From positions 1 to 64,000 of the forward strand of contig NZ_JAIMJB010000009.1 in assembly GCF_021295345.1 (NCBI RefSeq): a stretch of DNA of 64,000 nucleotides. Reading direction: 5' to 3'. Below, one piece after another: positions 36,847-46,631 of this stretch (positions are counted from its first letter, which is position 1; each line of letters starts with the position of its first letter). The notes beneath the pieces are model-generated. The model did not search any database, was not told where the DNA came from, and was given only the letters and a program-made list of their open reading frames with translations. Source of the stretch: Motilimonas eburnea. Its GTDB lineage: Bacteria > Pseudomonadota > Gammaproteobacteria > Enterobacterales > CBDFNC01. The position numbers were made by a program, and so were the translations under genes.

Positions 36847-37718
36847 TGCCTGATTCTTTGCCCGTTTTCGGCAGCACTCCTGTTTCATTTCGTTTAAGTC
36901 ATGGTCTGGTTAGGGGCCTGTCCTTGGGTGAGCCTGATAGCCCCATTGTTTTATGTTTGCATGGTTGGCTCGATAATACGGGCAGTTTTATGCCCTTGCT
37001 AAAAAGCTTTAGCGAGTTTGGCTTAAGCCAACACTATCACTTTATCGCCATCGACTTTCCCGGTCACGGCCAATCTGAACATCGCGCTGGCATGTATCAT
37101 TTTGCCGATTGGGTAGACGATGTGTATCAAATACTGACGCAACTTGGCCCGCGTCCTGTTATCTTACTCGGCCATTCCCTTGGTGCGCTGGTGGCCAGTT
37201 GTGTGGCGGCTGCATTTGCCGAAAAAGTGGCGGCGCTAATCATGATCGAAGGGGCGGGGCCTCTTACTCAAAGTAGCAGCACGACGACCTCGCATTTGCG
37301 CCAAGCTATCTTGTCACGTCATAAACCTGTGGTGCAAAAGCCCCGGTCATTTGCGCAATTACAACAAGCCAAAGCAAAGGCGCTAGGACTTAGCTTTGAA
37401 GATGTTGCAGCCATTGTGAGTCGCGGCACCAAGCCATGGCAGCAAGGTATGATCTGGTCCCACGACGCTAAGCTAACTTGGTTGTCGCCGGTGCGCTTTG
37501 CCGAGCAGCAAGCACAGCAGATTATTAAAGACATTCAATGCCCCACGTTAGTGCTATTAGGTAAGCAAGGTTATGACCAAATTAAACAGCAATTAACCCA
37601 GCGTTCCTCCTTGTTTCATCGACTCACTCAGCTGACTTTAACAGGCAACCATCACCTGCATTTACAAAATAACCCGCAAGTTGCAGCGGCAATAAAAGAA
37701 TTTTTGGTTACACTTTAA
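36846..37718 (+). CDS. alpha/beta hydrolase
   Basis: A 290-residue alpha/beta-hydrolase fold enzyme with no signal peptide, so cytosolic. The oxyanion loop is LHGWLDNTGSF (about 37-47), FPGHGQSEH lies on the next strand, and the nucleophile Ser sits in the elbow GHSLGAL. A C-terminal GNHHLH supplies the catalytic His (about residue 270). It is close to small serine esterases, epoxide hydrolase-like or proline-iminopeptidase-like proteins; the substrate is unknown. It is coupled to the small gene upstream and precedes fadD in the same direction, which may link it to lipid use. Confidence 0.88.
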   Translation: MPDSLPVFGSTPVSFRLSHGLVRGLSLGEPDSPIVLCLHGWLDNTGSFMPLLKSFSEFGLSQHYHFIAIDFPGHGQSEHRAGMYHFADWVDDVYQILTQLGPRPVILLGHSLGALVASCVAAAFAEKVAALIMIEGAGPLTQSSSTTTSHLRQAILSRHKPVVQKPRSFAQLQQAKAKALGLSFEDVAAIVSRGTKPWQQGMIWSHDAKLTWLSPVRFAEQQAQQIIKDIQCPTLVLLGKQGYDQIKQQLTQRSSLFHRLTQLTLTGNHHLHLQNNPQVAAAIKEFLVTL

Positions 37719-37808
37719 ATTGTTAGCCACAAGTGATTGGTAAAGTTGACGAACCTTCTTATACTTCAGCCATTCTTAAAACAGCGACTTGCGAAAAAGG
37801 ACGCCGAT

Positions 37809-39500
37809 ATGGAAAAAATTTGGCTAAAGCGTTACCCAAATGATGTAGCGCCGGAAATAGACGTAGACCAATACGACTCAGTGGTCGATTTGTTAGAAGA
37901 GAGTGTAAACAAATACCCAGATCAAGCCGCCTACATCAACATGGGGCAGGCCATGACCTATCGCCGCCTTGAAGAGCTATCGAGAAATTTTGCGGCATAT
38001 TTGCAAGAAGAGCTCAAGCTCAGCAAGGGTGATCGCGTGGCCATCATGATGCCAAACTTATTGCAATATCCTATCGCCATGTTTGGTGTATTGCGTGCAG
38101 GCATGGCGGTGGTGAACGTCAATCCCCTTTATACCCCGCGTGAGTTAAAGCATCAGTTGACCGATTCTGGCGCCAAAGCCATAGTGATAGTGTCAAATTT
38201 TGCCCATACCTTAGAAAAAGTGGTTCACGACACCCCAGTTGAGCATGTGATCTTGACTCGACTTGGCGATCAGCTAAACCCGATCAAGGGCACCTTAGTG
38301 AACTTTGTGGTCAAATACGTGAAAAAAATGGTGCCAAAATACCATTTACCCAATGCCAATTCTTTTCGCCACGCGCTAAAAAAAGGGCAATACCTGCAAT
38401 ACGTTAAGCCTAAGATCAAAGCCGATGATTTGGCCTTTTTGCAATACACTGGTGGTACAACAGGCTTGTCTAAAGGCGCTATGTTAACCAATCGCAATAT
38501 CATAGCAAACCTACTGCAAGCCCTTGGCGCGTATGGCCCAGTGCTAAAAGAAGGTAAAGAAATCATAGTGACCGCGCTGCCCCTTTATCATATTTTTGCG
38601 TTAACGGTGAACTGTTTATTATTTATGCGCTTGGGTGCGACTAACTTACTCATCACCAATCCGCGTGATATTCCAGGCTTTGTTAAAGAGCTTGCCTCTG
38701 TGCCTTATACCGCGTTAACCGGGGTCAATACCTTGTTTAACGCGCTGGCCAACAATGACGATTTTAAACAGCTTGATTTTAGTTCGCTGCGCTTAACCAT
38801 AGGCGGCGGCATGGCGGTGCAACAAGCGGTTGCTGAACAATGGCAGAGCATTACGGGTTGTCGGTTATTAGAAGGCTATGGCTTAACCGAATGTGCCCCC
38901 TTGGTGACGGTCAATCCCTACGATTTAGACGGCTATAACCACAGTATCGGTTTACCTATGCCGTCGACCGAGGTGCGCTTTGTTGATGACAATGGCGAGC
39001 CTGTTGCATCAGGCGAAGTGGGCGAGATGCAAGTGCGCGGACCGCAAGTGATGGCCGGCTATTGGGGCAAGGAAACCACCCCTGAGATAAATGAACAAGG
39101 CTGGCTAAGTACGGGCGATATTGCGCGCATGGATGACCAAGGCTTCATCTACATTGTGGATCGCAAAAAAGACATGATTCTGGTTTCTGGGTTTAACGTT
39201 TACCCTAATGAAGTCGAAGACGTGGTTGCCCGCCATCCAAAAGTATTGGAAGTCGCCGCCATTGGTGTGCCCAATAAAGAATGCGGCGAAGCGGTCAAAG
39301 TGTTTGTGGTGAAAAAAGAGGCATCCCTTCAGGAAGACGAATTAATTCTATTTTGTCGCAAAGAGTTGACTGCCTATAAGGTACCAAAACTGATAGAATT
39401 TAGGGACGAACTTCCTAAAACCAATGTCGGTAAGATTTTAAGACGGGTATTAAGGGAAGAAGAATTAGCTAAACTGGCGCCAGCTGACCATCCAGCATAA
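37809..39500 (+). CDS. fadD: long-chain fatty acid CoA ligase FadD
   Basis: FadD (563 residues) activates long-chain fatty acids to acyl-CoA at the inner membrane, coupled to uptake. The AMP-binding signature is [14 protein letters not shown] (about 214-227). [11 protein letters not shown] and [13 protein letters not shown] with DRKKDMI form the adenylate and hinge regions, and [13 protein letters not shown] contains the adenylation Lys. ATG 37809 has AAGGA upstream and gives the E. coli-like length (561); an in-frame GTG 72 bases earlier is less likely. The fatty acid regulator gene fadR lies 12 kb downstream. Confidence 0.95.
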   Translation: MEKIWLKRYPNDVAPEIDVDQYDSVVDLLEESVNKYPDQAAYINMGQAMTYRRLEELSRNFAAYLQEELKLSKGDRVAIMMPNLLQYPIAMFGVLRAGMAVVNVNPLYTPRELKHQLTDSGAKAIVIVSNFAHTLEKVVHDTPVEHVILTRLGDQLNPIKGTLVNFVVKYVKKMVPKYHLPNANSFRHALKKGQYLQYVKPKIKADDLAFLQYTGGTTGLSKGAMLTNRNIIANLLQALGAYGPVLKEGKEIIVTALPLYHIFALTVNCLLFMRLGATNLLITNPRDIPGFVKELASVPYTALTGVNTLFNALANNDDFKQLDFSSLRLTIGGGMAVQQAVAEQWQSITGCRLLEGYGLTECAPLVTVNPYDLDGYNHSIGLPMPSTEVRFVDDNGEPVASGEVGEMQVRGPQVMAGYWGKETTPEINEQGWLSTGDIARMDDQGFIYIVDRKKDMILVSGFNVYPNEVEDVVARHPKVLEVAAIGVPNKECGEAVKVFVVKKEASLQEDELILFCRKELTAYKVPKLIEFRDELPKTNVGKILRRVLREEELAKLAPADHPA

Positions 39501-39565
39501 GTAACGAGATATCAACTTGTGCAACTTAGGATCGTGGCCGCGTCAGCGGTCATGAGAGTGCCAAT

Positions 39566-40675
39566 TTGAATTTCACATTTATTAATAGCCAGCCTGAGTT
39601 ACAGCAATTATGTGCTGGCTTATCCAACGAATTACTCGCCCTAGACACAGAGTTTGTGAGAACTCGCACCTTTTACGCCAACCTTGGCTTGTTACAGCTG
39701 GCTCATCAGGGAAAGTACTATTTAATTGATCCGCTAGCCGTGGGCGACCTGAGCCCGTTTTGGCAACAATTATCCAGTAAAACAAGCCTTTGGCATTCAT
39801 TTGGTGAAGATCTTGAGATCGTTCTCAATCACAAAGGCGATTTGACCGGTGAATACCTAGATACCCAAGTCGCTTGTGCCTTTCTTAATATGGGGCACTC
39901 TTTAGGCTATGCTGCCATGGTAGAGCAGTTAACCGGCGTGGTACTTGATAAAGGCGAAGCCAGAACCGATTGGTTAGCCAGACCGCTACAGCCAGCCCAG
40001 CTTGATTACGCCATTAAAGACGTGGTGTATTTGCAGCAATGCTATGAGCAACTTGCTCAGAAGTTGGAGCAAAAAGGCATGACCGCTTTTTTTAAACAAG
40101 AATGTCAGAATCTAGTTGAAAAGAGACTGCAAAAGGTGGAGCCGGATGCCTTGTATCTAGACATAAAAAATGCCGCTAAGCTCAATCGGCGTAGCCTGGC
40201 TATTTTAAAACCCCTTGCCAGCTGGCGATTCCAAACGGCGCAAAATCGTAACTATGCCCTTAATTTTGTGGTGAAAGAGGCTCACTTGTGGGAAATTGCC
40301 AAACATGCCCCGAAAAGTAAAGCCGAATTAGCTAACATTGGCGTGACAGATCAAGAAATACGTATTCATGGCAACACCATTCTGAAACTAGTTAAACAAG
40401 GTTTAGCCGTTTCTTCTGCCGAGTGTCCAGAAAAGATCAAGCCCATCAATGAGTATTCTGGTTACAAAAAAGAATTTAAACGACTTAAAGAAGGGGTGGC
40501 CAGCGCCGCGCAGCAATATGATTTGCCTGTTGAACTCATTGCTTCAAAGAAAACCATACATCAATACTTAGCTTGGTTATGGCAATTAAGTGACCAAGAT
40601 AAAGCTAATGTGAGTAAGCCCGCTTTACTATCAGGTTGGCGTTTTGAATTAATGGCCAAGCATCTTGGCCAATAA
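39566..40675 (+). CDS. rnd: ribonuclease D
   Basis: RNase D (369 residues) is a 3'-5' exoribonuclease that trims tRNA and other stable RNA precursors. The DEDDy exonuclease domain has ALDTEFVRTRTFYANLGL (first acid pair), HSFGEDLEIVLNH, DTQVACAFLNMG and the YAIKDVVYL end. Two HRDC domains follow (about 200-370). The start codon is TTG at 39566; E. coli rnd also begins with UUG, and no in-frame ATG precedes the DTE motif. A terminator follows immediately. Confidence 0.94.
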   Translation: MNFTFINSQPELQQLCAGLSNELLALDTEFVRTRTFYANLGLLQLAHQGKYYLIDPLAVGDLSPFWQQLSSKTSLWHSFGEDLEIVLNHKGDLTGEYLDTQVACAFLNMGHSLGYAAMVEQLTGVVLDKGEARTDWLARPLQPAQLDYAIKDVVYLQQCYEQLAQKLEQKGMTAFFKQECQNLVEKRLQKVEPDALYLDIKNAAKLNRRSLAILKPLASWRFQTAQNRNYALNFVVKEAHLWEIAKHAPKSKAELANIGVTDQEIRIHGNTILKLVKQGLAVSSAECPEKIKPINEYSGYKKEFKRLKEGVASAAQQYDLPVELIASKKTIHQYLAWLWQLSDQDKANVSKPALLSGWRFELMAKHLGQ

Positions 40676-40676
40676 T

Positions 40677-40712
40677 AAAGAGAAGTCGTGAATTCAGGAC
40701 TTCTCTTTATTT
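40677..40712 (+). terminator. rnd terminator
   Basis: An 11-bp stem AAAGAGAAGTC/GACTTCTCTTT with a ten-base loop, one base after the rnd stop, followed by ATTT. Confidence 0.75.
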
Positions 40713-40722
40713 ACGATTGAAC

Positions 40723-40747
40723 AAAAGCCACTTAAACAGTGGCTTTT
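40723..40747 (-). terminator. minCDE terminator
   Basis: A 10-bp stem AAAAGCCACT/AGTGGCTTTT with a five-base loop and T-runs on both strands, six bases beyond the minE stop. It can work in both directions between convergent rnd and minE. Confidence 0.8.
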
Positions 40748-40752
40748 ATTGA

Positions 40753-41010
40753 CTACTTCTCTTCAGGCAACATCACGTTCAGCTCAAGCACCGACAAATT
40801 GCCATTTTTTTGCTCCAACTGCACCGAAACTTGATCCGGTGAAATCTCAACGTACTTACGGATCACTTCAAGTATGTCATTGCGTAACTGTGGTAAATAG
40901 TCTGGGGTTGATCGTTGGCCACGCTCATGGGCAACAATGATCTGTAGTCGCTCTTTAGCAAGTTGTGCTGTGTTGTTCTTATTTGATCTAAAGTAATCAA
41001 GTAAAGACAT
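40753..41010 (-). CDS. minE: cell division topological specificity factor MinE
   Basis: MinE (85 residues) drives pole-to-pole oscillation of MinD and keeps division at mid-cell. The membrane-targeting N-terminus is [23 protein letters not shown], followed by the anti-MinCD helix/strand IIVAHERG and the dimer domain ending LELNVML. The start at 41010 is preferred over one four codons upstream because it has a perfect GGAGG six bases before it and matches the E. coli start. The Shine-Dalgarno lies inside the last codons of minD (one base gap). Confidence 0.95.
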   Translation of the reverse strand: MSLLDYFRSNKNNTAQLAKERLQIIVAHERGQRSTPDYLPQLRNDILEVIRKYVEISPDQVSVQLEQKNGNLSVLELNVMLPEEK

Positions 41011-41011
41011 G

Positions 41012-41821
41012 TTATCCTCCAAATATGCGACTCAGTAGCCCTTTCTTTTCTTCTTGAATGAAACGAAAATCACGGTTTTCGCCAAGTAAACGATCAACCG
41101 CGTCTTGATAGGCCATGCCGGCATCACTTTCTTTATCAAGGATAACGGGTTCACCCGAGTTAGAGGCTTTTAATACCGCTTGTGATTCTGGGATCACCCC
41201 AAGCAGTTTAACAGCCAAAATGTCATTGATGTCATCAACACTGAGCATATCGCCCGAGTTAACGCGTTTAGGTGAGTAGCGGGTGATCAACAGGTGTTCA
41301 ACGATGGGCTCTAGCCCTTGCTCTGCACGGCGTGATTTACTCGACAGCATACCTATGATGCGGTCAGAGTCACGTACCGATGACACTTCAGGATTAGAAG
41401 TAATAATGGCTTCGTCAGCAAAGTACAAGGCCATCATGGCTCCTTTTTCAATACCTGCAGGCGAATCACAAACAATATAGTCAAAGCGCTCTGCTAAATC
41501 ATTTAACACTTTTTCAACGCCTTCTTTTGTGAGGGCGTCTTTATCCCGGGTTTGCGAAGCCGGAAGTATGTATAAATCTTCTACACGTTTATCTTTAATC
41601 AAAGCTTGATTTAAGTTAGCTTCATCATTGATGACGTTAACGAAATCATAAACAACGCGGCGCTCACAGCCCATAATTAAGTCTAAGTTTCTCAGACCAA
41701 TATCAAAATCCACAATCACGGTTTTTTTACCTGCTAGGGCTAAACCGGTACCGATGGCCGCACTGGTGGTGGTTTTGCCCACACCGCCTTTACCTGATGT
41801 GACGACAATAATTCTTGCCAT
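41012..41821 (-). CDS. minD: septum site-determining ATPase MinD
   Basis: MinD (269 residues) is a deviant Walker A ATPase that binds the membrane as a dimer and recruits MinC or Min[16 protein letters not shown] holds the signature lysine; [14 protein letters not shown] and [11 protein letters not shown] are further nucleotide contacts. The C-terminal amphipathic membrane helix is [13 protein letters not shown]. It stands between minC and minE in one transcription unit. No unusual residue is seen. Confidence 0.97.
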   Translation of the reverse strand: MARIIVVTSGKGGVGKTTTSAAIGTGLALAGKKTVIVDFDIGLRNLDLIMGCERRVVYDFVNVINDEANLNQALIKDKRVEDLYILPASQTRDKDALTKEGVEKVLNDLAERFDYIVCDSPAGIEKGAMMALYFADEAIITSNPEVSSVRDSDRIIGMLSSKSRRAEQGLEPIVEHLLITRYSPKRVNSGDMLSVDDINDILAVKLLGVIPESQAVLKASNSGEPVILDKESDAGMAYQDAVDRLLGENRDFRFIQEEKKGLLSRIFGG

Positions 41822-41839
41822 TCGCGATGTTCCTTTCTT

Positions 41840-42595
41840 TTAATCTAGTCTTGAAATAATAAGTTGATCATTTTCTAAAGAAACCGTTGCAGCTTGTTGC
41901 CAGCATGTTTCTTGTAGTGTTTCACTTAATTTATAGTTGCCGTTGATAGAAATAAGTTCTGCTTCTAAGTTACGGCAAAAAATGCGTGCACTGCTATCAC
42001 CCTTTGCGCCAGCAATGGCTCTGCCGCGTAGATGGCCATAAACATGAATACTACCATCTGCAATCACTTCTGCTCCAGCACTGACCGAGCCAATGATGAC
42101 TAAGTTTTTATCTTTTGCATATATTTGCTGGCCAGATCTAAGTTGGCCGTGGTGAAATTGAGTGGCCGGTGTTTGCTGATGCTGCACTTTTATCTGGGTT
42201 TTTACTTTTGTTTCAATATGAGTCGTTTCCGCTGCTGGGACAACCGGATTCGCGTTGGCCGAAGGCGCGGGCACATCAATGGGAGTGAGGGGGCCAGATT
42301 TTAACACTGCTAAGCCGGCTTGGCGTGCGGCTTGTTTGATCTCTTCATTTTGGCTACCTGTAATGCCCACCAACACAAACTGCTGACTTTTGAGCACTTC
42401 TGCTAAACCTAGGAAGTCGATTTCTTGCTCACATTGGCTGACATTAATCACAATCGGTGCACCACTGAAAAAGGCGGGTGCTTGTTGAACTTTATCGAAT
42501 AATGCTTGTTGTACAGATGAGAGGTCATTATTAATAAGCGACAACACAAAAAGGGTAAAATTGGAGCCTTTTAATTCAATGTTATTTTCGGCCAT
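41840..42595 (-). CDS. minC: septum site-determining protein MinC
   Basis: MinC (251 residues) blocks FtsZ assembly away from mid-cell. The N-terminal FtsZ-binding domain starts MAENNIELKGSNFTLFVL, followed by a proline/glutamine-rich linker (about 105-145) and the C-terminal beta-helix domain with LRSGQQIYAKDKNLVIIG that binds MinD. The start at 42595 was chosen by the family N-terminus; a 36-codon upstream extension has no family character. ycgL is divergent across a 111-base gap that must hold both promoters. Confidence 0.95.
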   Translation of the reverse strand: MAENNIELKGSNFTLFVLSLINNDLSSVQQALFDKVQQAPAFFSGAPIVINVSQCEQEIDFLGLAEVLKSQQFVLVGITGSQNEEIKQAARQAGLAVLKSGPLTPIDVPAPSANANPVVPAAETTHIETKVKTQIKVQHQQTPATQFHHGQLRSGQQIYAKDKNLVIIGSVSAGAEVIADGSIHVYGHLRGRAIAGAKGDSSARIFCRNLEAELISINGNYKLSETLQETCWQQAATVSLENDQLIISRLD

Positions 42596-42706
42596 ACCGT
42601 GGCGAGTTCCTATAAATAAAAAATCGTACAATTCTATTATTTGCCTAATGTTCGTCATGTTATAGTCTGTGCTTACGTTAGGCAAGGAATCACCGAGAAG
42701 CATCTT

Positions 42707-42988
42707 ATGTTGTGTGCGATATATAAAAGTTTAAAGAAAGACGAAACCTATTTGTATTTGGCGAAGAAAGACGATTTCTCTCGTGTGCCTGAAGCCTTGA
42801 TGACGATGTTTGGTAAGCCTCAATTGGCTTTAGTCATTAATCTAGCTCAGAAAAAGCAACTGGTTCGAGCTGATATCGATAAAGTAAAAAAAGCCTTAGA
42901 TGAAGATGGATTTTTTCTTCAATTACCTCCTCCTCCGATTAACTATTTAGAGCAACATAAAGCTCAGCAGAAAAAGGATATTGACTAA
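42707..42988 (+). CDS. ycgL: YcgL family protein
   Basis: A 93-residue protein of the YcgL family (DUF709/UPF0745), found next to minC in many gammaproteobacteria. The family blocks CAIYKSLKKDETYLYLAKKDD, SRVPEALMTMFGKPQLAL and FFLQLPPPP are all present. The fold is a small alpha/beta domain; biochemical function is unknown. ATG 42707 is chosen because the family begins there; upstream in-frame codons look non-coding. It is followed after 3 bases by the lytic transglycosylase gene. Confidence 0.93.
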   Translation: MLCAIYKSLKKDETYLYLAKKDDFSRVPEALMTMFGKPQLALVINLAQKKQLVRADIDKVKKALDEDGFFLQLPPPPINYLEQHKAQQKKDID

Positions 42989-42991
42989 ACT

Positions 42992-43969
42992 ATGCGCGCG
43001 ATGATGTTAACTAGCTTGTTCTGGTCTGCGGCCATTTTTGCACAATCTCCGGCTAAACCCGACTACAATACTTACCTTCAGGGCATCAAAAGCCAGGCCG
43101 TGGAGCAAGGTATCAGTCAAGCCACCGTCGATAAGGCCCTTTCTCAAGCAACCTTTATTGAGAGAGCCGTTAAACTCGACAAGTCTCAACCTGAATTTAA
43201 ACTCACCTTAGATACCTATTTACCCAAAGCCGTGCCTAAGTGGAAAATTAAACAAGCACGCGATTTATACAAAAAGCATTTACCTGAGCTAACCGAAATC
43301 GGTGAAATGTATGGCGTGCAGCCGCGTTTTATCGTGGCGCTATGGGGCATAGAAACGAACTTTGGCGGTTATACAGGTAACTTTGACGTGGTGTCGGCAC
43401 TGGCTACATTAGCGTATGATGGCCGCCGCGAAGCCTTTTTCAAAGAGCAATTGTTTGCTGCTCTGCAAATTCTTGATGAAGGCCATATCAGTTTAGATAA
43501 AATGAAAGGCTCTTGGGCGGGCGCCATGGGGCAATGTCAGTTTATGCCAACGTCATTTTTAACTTTTGCTGTTGATCATGATGGCGATGGTCGTAAAGAT
43601 ATTTGGCAAACTAAAGTGGATGTATTTGCTTCGGCTGCCAACTACCTAAAACAATCGGGCTGGAATGATGACTTAACTTGGGGTCGCCAAGTGCAAGTCC
43701 CAGCAAATCTTGATTTATCGATTACGGGCTTAAAGCAACCGCAAAAAACACTGGCGCAGTGGCAAGCCATGGGCGTGCGTAAAACCGATGGTTCGGATTT
43801 GCCTACCCGTGATATTTCAGCTTGGTTAGTGTTACCGGATGATAAAGACGGTCGCGCCTATTTGGCCTATGACAATTACGCCACCTTAATGAAATGGAAT
43901 CGCTCGAACTACTTCGTCGCTGCTGTAGGCACACTAGCCGATAGCATTGCCTACCCGCCGATTAAGTAG
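42992..43969 (+). CDS. MltB-family lytic murein transglycosylase
   Basis: A 325-residue exported enzyme that cleaves peptidoglycan glycosidic bonds with anhydromuropeptide formation. The signal peptide ends FAQS with no lipobox, so the protein is soluble rather than lipid-anchored as MltB is. The catalytic Glu is in WGIETNFG (about 120-127), SWAGAMGQCQFMPTSF is the substrate strand, and DHDGDGRKDIW (about 196-206) matches the calcium-binding EF-hand loop known in E. coli Slt35/MltB. It is cotranscribed with ycgL and ends with a terminator at 43996. Confidence 0.92.
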   Translation: MRAMMLTSLFWSAAIFAQSPAKPDYNTYLQGIKSQAVEQGISQATVDKALSQATFIERAVKLDKSQPEFKLTLDTYLPKAVPKWKIKQARDLYKKHLPELTEIGEMYGVQPRFIVALWGIETNFGGYTGNFDVVSALATLAYDGRREAFFKEQLFAALQILDEGHISLDKMKGSWAGAMGQCQFMPTSFLTFAVDHDGDGRKDIWQTKVDVFASAANYLKQSGWNDDLTWGRQVQVPANLDLSITGLKQPQKTLAQWQAMGVRKTDGSDLPTRDISAWLVLPDDKDGRAYLAYDNYATLMKWNRSNYFVAAVGTLADSIAYPPIK

Positions 43970-43995
43970 TGTATAATCAGCTTCAGTGAGTGACA

Positions 43996-44020
43996 AGGTG
44001 TGCTTAGCACACCTTTTTTT
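43996..44020 (+). terminator. mltB terminator
   Basis: An 8-bp stem AGGTGTGC/GCACACCT with loop TTA, followed by seven T residues, 26 bases after the stop. The next gene begins just beyond the T-run. Confidence 0.88.
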
Positions 44021-44031
44021 TGAGTGATGTG

Positions 44032-44496
44032 ATGACCAAAAGAATCAATATAAAACAGATAACGAGCCCATTTTGGCAAGAGAAAACCCTAGCCAAGATG
44101 ACCGCGCAAGAGTGGGAGCTACTTTGTGACGGCTGCGGCAAATGCTGTTTAAGTAAACTGATTGATGATGACACCGACGAGCTGCATTACACCAATGTTG
44201 CCTGTAAGTTGTTGAATACCAAAAGCTGCCAATGTAAAAAATACGACAAGCGTTTTAAACATGTGCCCGATTGCATCAAGGTATCTCTTGATAACATTGA
44301 CCAATTTCAATATTTACCGGGAAGCTGCGCCTATCGCCGTTTAGCCGAAGGCAAACCATTGCCCGAATGGCACCCCTTACTCACCGGCAGCACCAGTGCC
44401 ATGCACGCAGGCGGCCACTCAGTACGCGGCAAGGTGATCACGGAATTTGACGAAATAGACCTACAAGATCATATCGCCACTTGGCCGACGCAGTGA
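44032..44496 (+). CDS. ycgN: YcgN family cysteine cluster protein
   Basis: A 154-residue UPF0260/YcgN family protein. The cysteine set [15 protein letters not shown] (about residues 34-48), then [24 protein letters not shown] and GSCAYRRLA is the YkgJ-type zinc or iron cluster pattern. WHPLLTG and [10 protein letters not shown] are also conserved. Function is not known. The ATG at 44032 is preferred over a TTG 12 bases upstream. The final codons (ATWPTQ) lie inside a segment that is repeated at 48791, so the gene end is also the end of a mobile repeat. Confidence 0.9.
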   Translation: MTKRINIKQITSPFWQEKTLAKMTAQEWELLCDGCGKCCLSKLIDDDTDELHYTNVACKLLNTKSCQCKKYDKRFKHVPDCIKVSLDNIDQFQYLPGSCAYRRLAEGKPLPEWHPLLTGSTSAMHAGGHSVRGKVITEFDEIDLQDHIATWPTQ

Positions 44497-44574
44497 TCTG
44501 AAATCGAGTGGGAGCCGCAGTTATGCGGCGATAGCATTAAGACCAAATCGCACCATGGCTGGTGCTCCCACGAG
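44481..44574. repeat. REP/BIME-like element copy C with flank
   Basis: The core is 44508-44571, from GTGGGAG to CTCCCAC, with hairpins GCCGCAGTTATGCGGC and CACCATGGCTGGTG. It is inverted relative to the 20 kb copies. Identity with the 48.8 kb copy extends leftward about 27 bases, through the ycgN stop codon into its last codons. Confidence 0.82.
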
Positions 44575-44802
44575 CGAACATAGCTTCAACTCATTGAAAT
44601 AACATTATTTATCGAGGTTTAAAAACTACTTATAAGGGTTTGCTTCTGGGTCGGGGTGAGGTATATATGGCGCATTTGAGCCATGTTAGCCATAGCCTCA
44701 ATATTGCAGGATCTTATCTCTCGCCGTTGCCCCCTCCATGAATTGACTATTTCATGATGATTTGTTTTTATTTGTATCATTGAAACAAAGCAAGGTAAAA
44801 CG
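44497..44802. other. intergenic, REP element and unexplained sequence
   Basis: 306 bases without a gene. The left quarter is the REP element. Near 44616-44628 a fragment AGGTTTAAAAACTAC resembles the GTTTAAAAAC unit seen at 1.3 and 48.8 kb. The rest presumably carries the promoter for the gene at 44803; no sites could be assigned. Confidence 0.4.
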
Positions 44803-45747
44803 ATGAAGGTGATGACATTACTATTGGCTGTGCTGTTGGCCCAGCCAGTATTGGCCAATGAGTACCGTGACTATAAGCAACAGACTAGGGTGTTACTCAA
44901 AGAAAAAAAGCTTGAACAAGCAGCAGAGCTGGGTTGGCAAGCTAATAAAGTTGCAAAATCACAGTTTAAAAAGGCGGGATCAGGCTGGGACCCCTTTAAA
45001 TTGGGCGATGTCGAAGATTCCTATCTGATGCTAAATCGTATTTATTTTAGCCAAAAAGACTTTATACAGTTAGAACAAGTCTATGCTGATGCGGTTGAAT
45101 TTTATGCTCAGCTTGAAAACCAAGCCAAAGATCAAGATCAGTACGTGTTTTACATGTCCTACACCAATCATCTTGCCAGCTTAGCAAGCGTCAGCGTCAA
45201 AAATGATTCCGGTGAGTTAAATCGAATCAACACGTTAGTGAAAAAAGCTTATTTGGAAGAAAAGAAATACTATGAATTATACCCTGATAACGCGCGAGAA
45301 AGTCTAACCAGAACTATGCTGAGGTTCGTTGAAGTGTATATGGATCTTGGGCATCGCAACCAAGCACTAAAATACCTTTCGTTAGCGGGAGAGCACCTTA
45401 AGCGCATGGGGGAGCAGTATTTTTGGAAAGACCTCTATATTGCAACCGGAAAACATTTCTTTGAACTCAATGAGTACGAGAAGGTGATTGATTACTATGG
45501 GAGCTTGGTTGAGCAAGGCACAGCAAGAAAGCAGTGGCGCGCGAATAGTGAACTGGCTGAAATCATGCTCATTACAGGTCAATCACATTATGAGTTAGGT
45601 CGACCAAATAAAGATAAATCGCATTTTGCGCAGGCTAAAAAGCACTTTGATGTGGTACTGCGGATAGAAGAAAAGATGAAAAAAAGTCAGTCACCTGAGC
45701 CATGGGGATTAGAAGCGCGAGAAGGCTTAAAAAGACTCGAGCTGTAA
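44803..45747 (+). CDS. secreted TPR-like helical repeat protein
   Basis: A 314-residue exported protein with a clear signal peptide (MTLLLAVLLAQPVLA, cleavage after Ala18). The mature chain is almost entirely paired helices with tetratricopeptide-like spacing; recognisable units are around residues 22-60, 175-205 (GHRNQALKYLSLAGEHL) and 240-300. There are no enzyme motifs and no cysteines in the mature part. It could be a periplasmic scaffold or binding protein. It is monocistronic, followed by a convergent gene after 16 bases. Confidence 0.75.
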   Translation: MKVMTLLLAVLLAQPVLANEYRDYKQQTRVLLKEKKLEQAAELGWQANKVAKSQFKKAGSGWDPFKLGDVEDSYLMLNRIYFSQKDFIQLEQVYADAVEFYAQLENQAKDQDQYVFYMSYTNHLASLASVSVKNDSGELNRINTLVKKAYLEEKKYYELYPDNARESLTRTMLRFVEVYMDLGHRNQALKYLSLAGEHLKRMGEQYFWKDLYIATGKHFFELNEYEKVIDYYGSLVEQGTARKQWRANSELAEIMLITGQSHYELGRPNKDKSHFAQAKKHFDVVLRIEEKMKKSQSPEPWGLEAREGLKRLEL

Positions 45748-45763
45748 AGCTCGATTGATGTCA

Positions 45764-46471
45764 TTAAATGGCTCGGTCACGATAGTCTTGTGGCGCCTTG
45801 CTCACTGTTTTCGCAAAACATTCAAGCCAGTGGGGATCTTGCTCAAACAGTGATATTTCAGTTGCACTCAGTAATATGTCCATGTGAGCATCAACATAGC
45901 TTTTTGGCGAGTAGTATACGCGAAGTGTGTATTGCTCAAAGGCGTCGCGATATAGGGTATACACCCATGGTACCTCTTTGACTATCCTGAGGTGAGTGTG
46001 ATTGCTGGGGACAAACTTGGTCTGGGTGTTAGGCGTGTTAGCTTGTGGCGAGGCCAAGCTTAAATCCAACAAACTAAAGCGCATTTCAGCGGGTAAAGCC
46101 GCTGGATAAATGGCCTTGTTGTAACCGAAAGGGCTTAAGGTGAGTATGTAGCGCCCTGGTTCCCAAACGCAGAGTTTACAAAGCACTAATACCTCTAACA
46201 GATGGTGATACAGCGATGCGTTTTGCTGGCATATCGGCAGTTGAGTTAAGCGCATTATCTCGTTTATCAACTGTAATATGGACTCACTTGTTGAGAGCTG
46301 AGTGGGGGAAGCCTCATCAAGGGCATTGATGATTTCAAAGCGCTCATCGCCGCAAAAGTCTTCAAACACAGCGGTGTTTTCTGGGTGATAACAGCAATAT
46401 AAAGGCGTTGAGCGGGTTGTGGAATTAGACTCCGTATGGGATCCTGATGCCGTTAGAATGATGGTTGCCAT
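45764..46471 (-). CDS. uncharacterised protein
   Basis: A 235-residue protein with no signal peptide or membrane helix. The first 25 residues are Ser/Thr-rich, the middle (about 60-105) is helical and hydrophobic with clustered cysteines (VLCKLCVWEPGRY). The C-terminal half contains many aromatic residues (WVYTLYRDAFEQYTLRVYY). I do not recognise a family. The gene is convergent with the TPR-like gene and divergent from the one at 46632, so it is transcribed alone. Confidence 0.6.
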   Translation of the reverse strand: MATIILTASGSHTESNSTTRSTPLYCCYHPENTAVFEDFCGDERFEIINALDEASPTQLSTSESILQLINEIMRLTQLPICQQNASLYHHLLEVLVLCKLCVWEPGRYILTLSPFGYNKAIYPAALPAEMRFSLLDLSLASPQANTPNTQTKFVPSNHTHLRIVKEVPWVYTLYRDAFEQYTLRVYYSPKSYVDAHMDILLSATEISLFEQDPHWLECFAKTVSKAPQDYRDRAI

Positions 46472-46631
46472 CTAAAGCCTTCTCTTAGTTCACTGCCGTT
46501 GAGTTAGTGCTGAGATAATATCACTAAGCGCCATGCTAGGTTGGGTGGGTTGACTAGCTTGTGAGTCAGTTTGCAATGTCTCTGGTGACAAAGCATGTAA
46601 TCAAGGATAAGAGATAAAAGGAAACGGGCTT

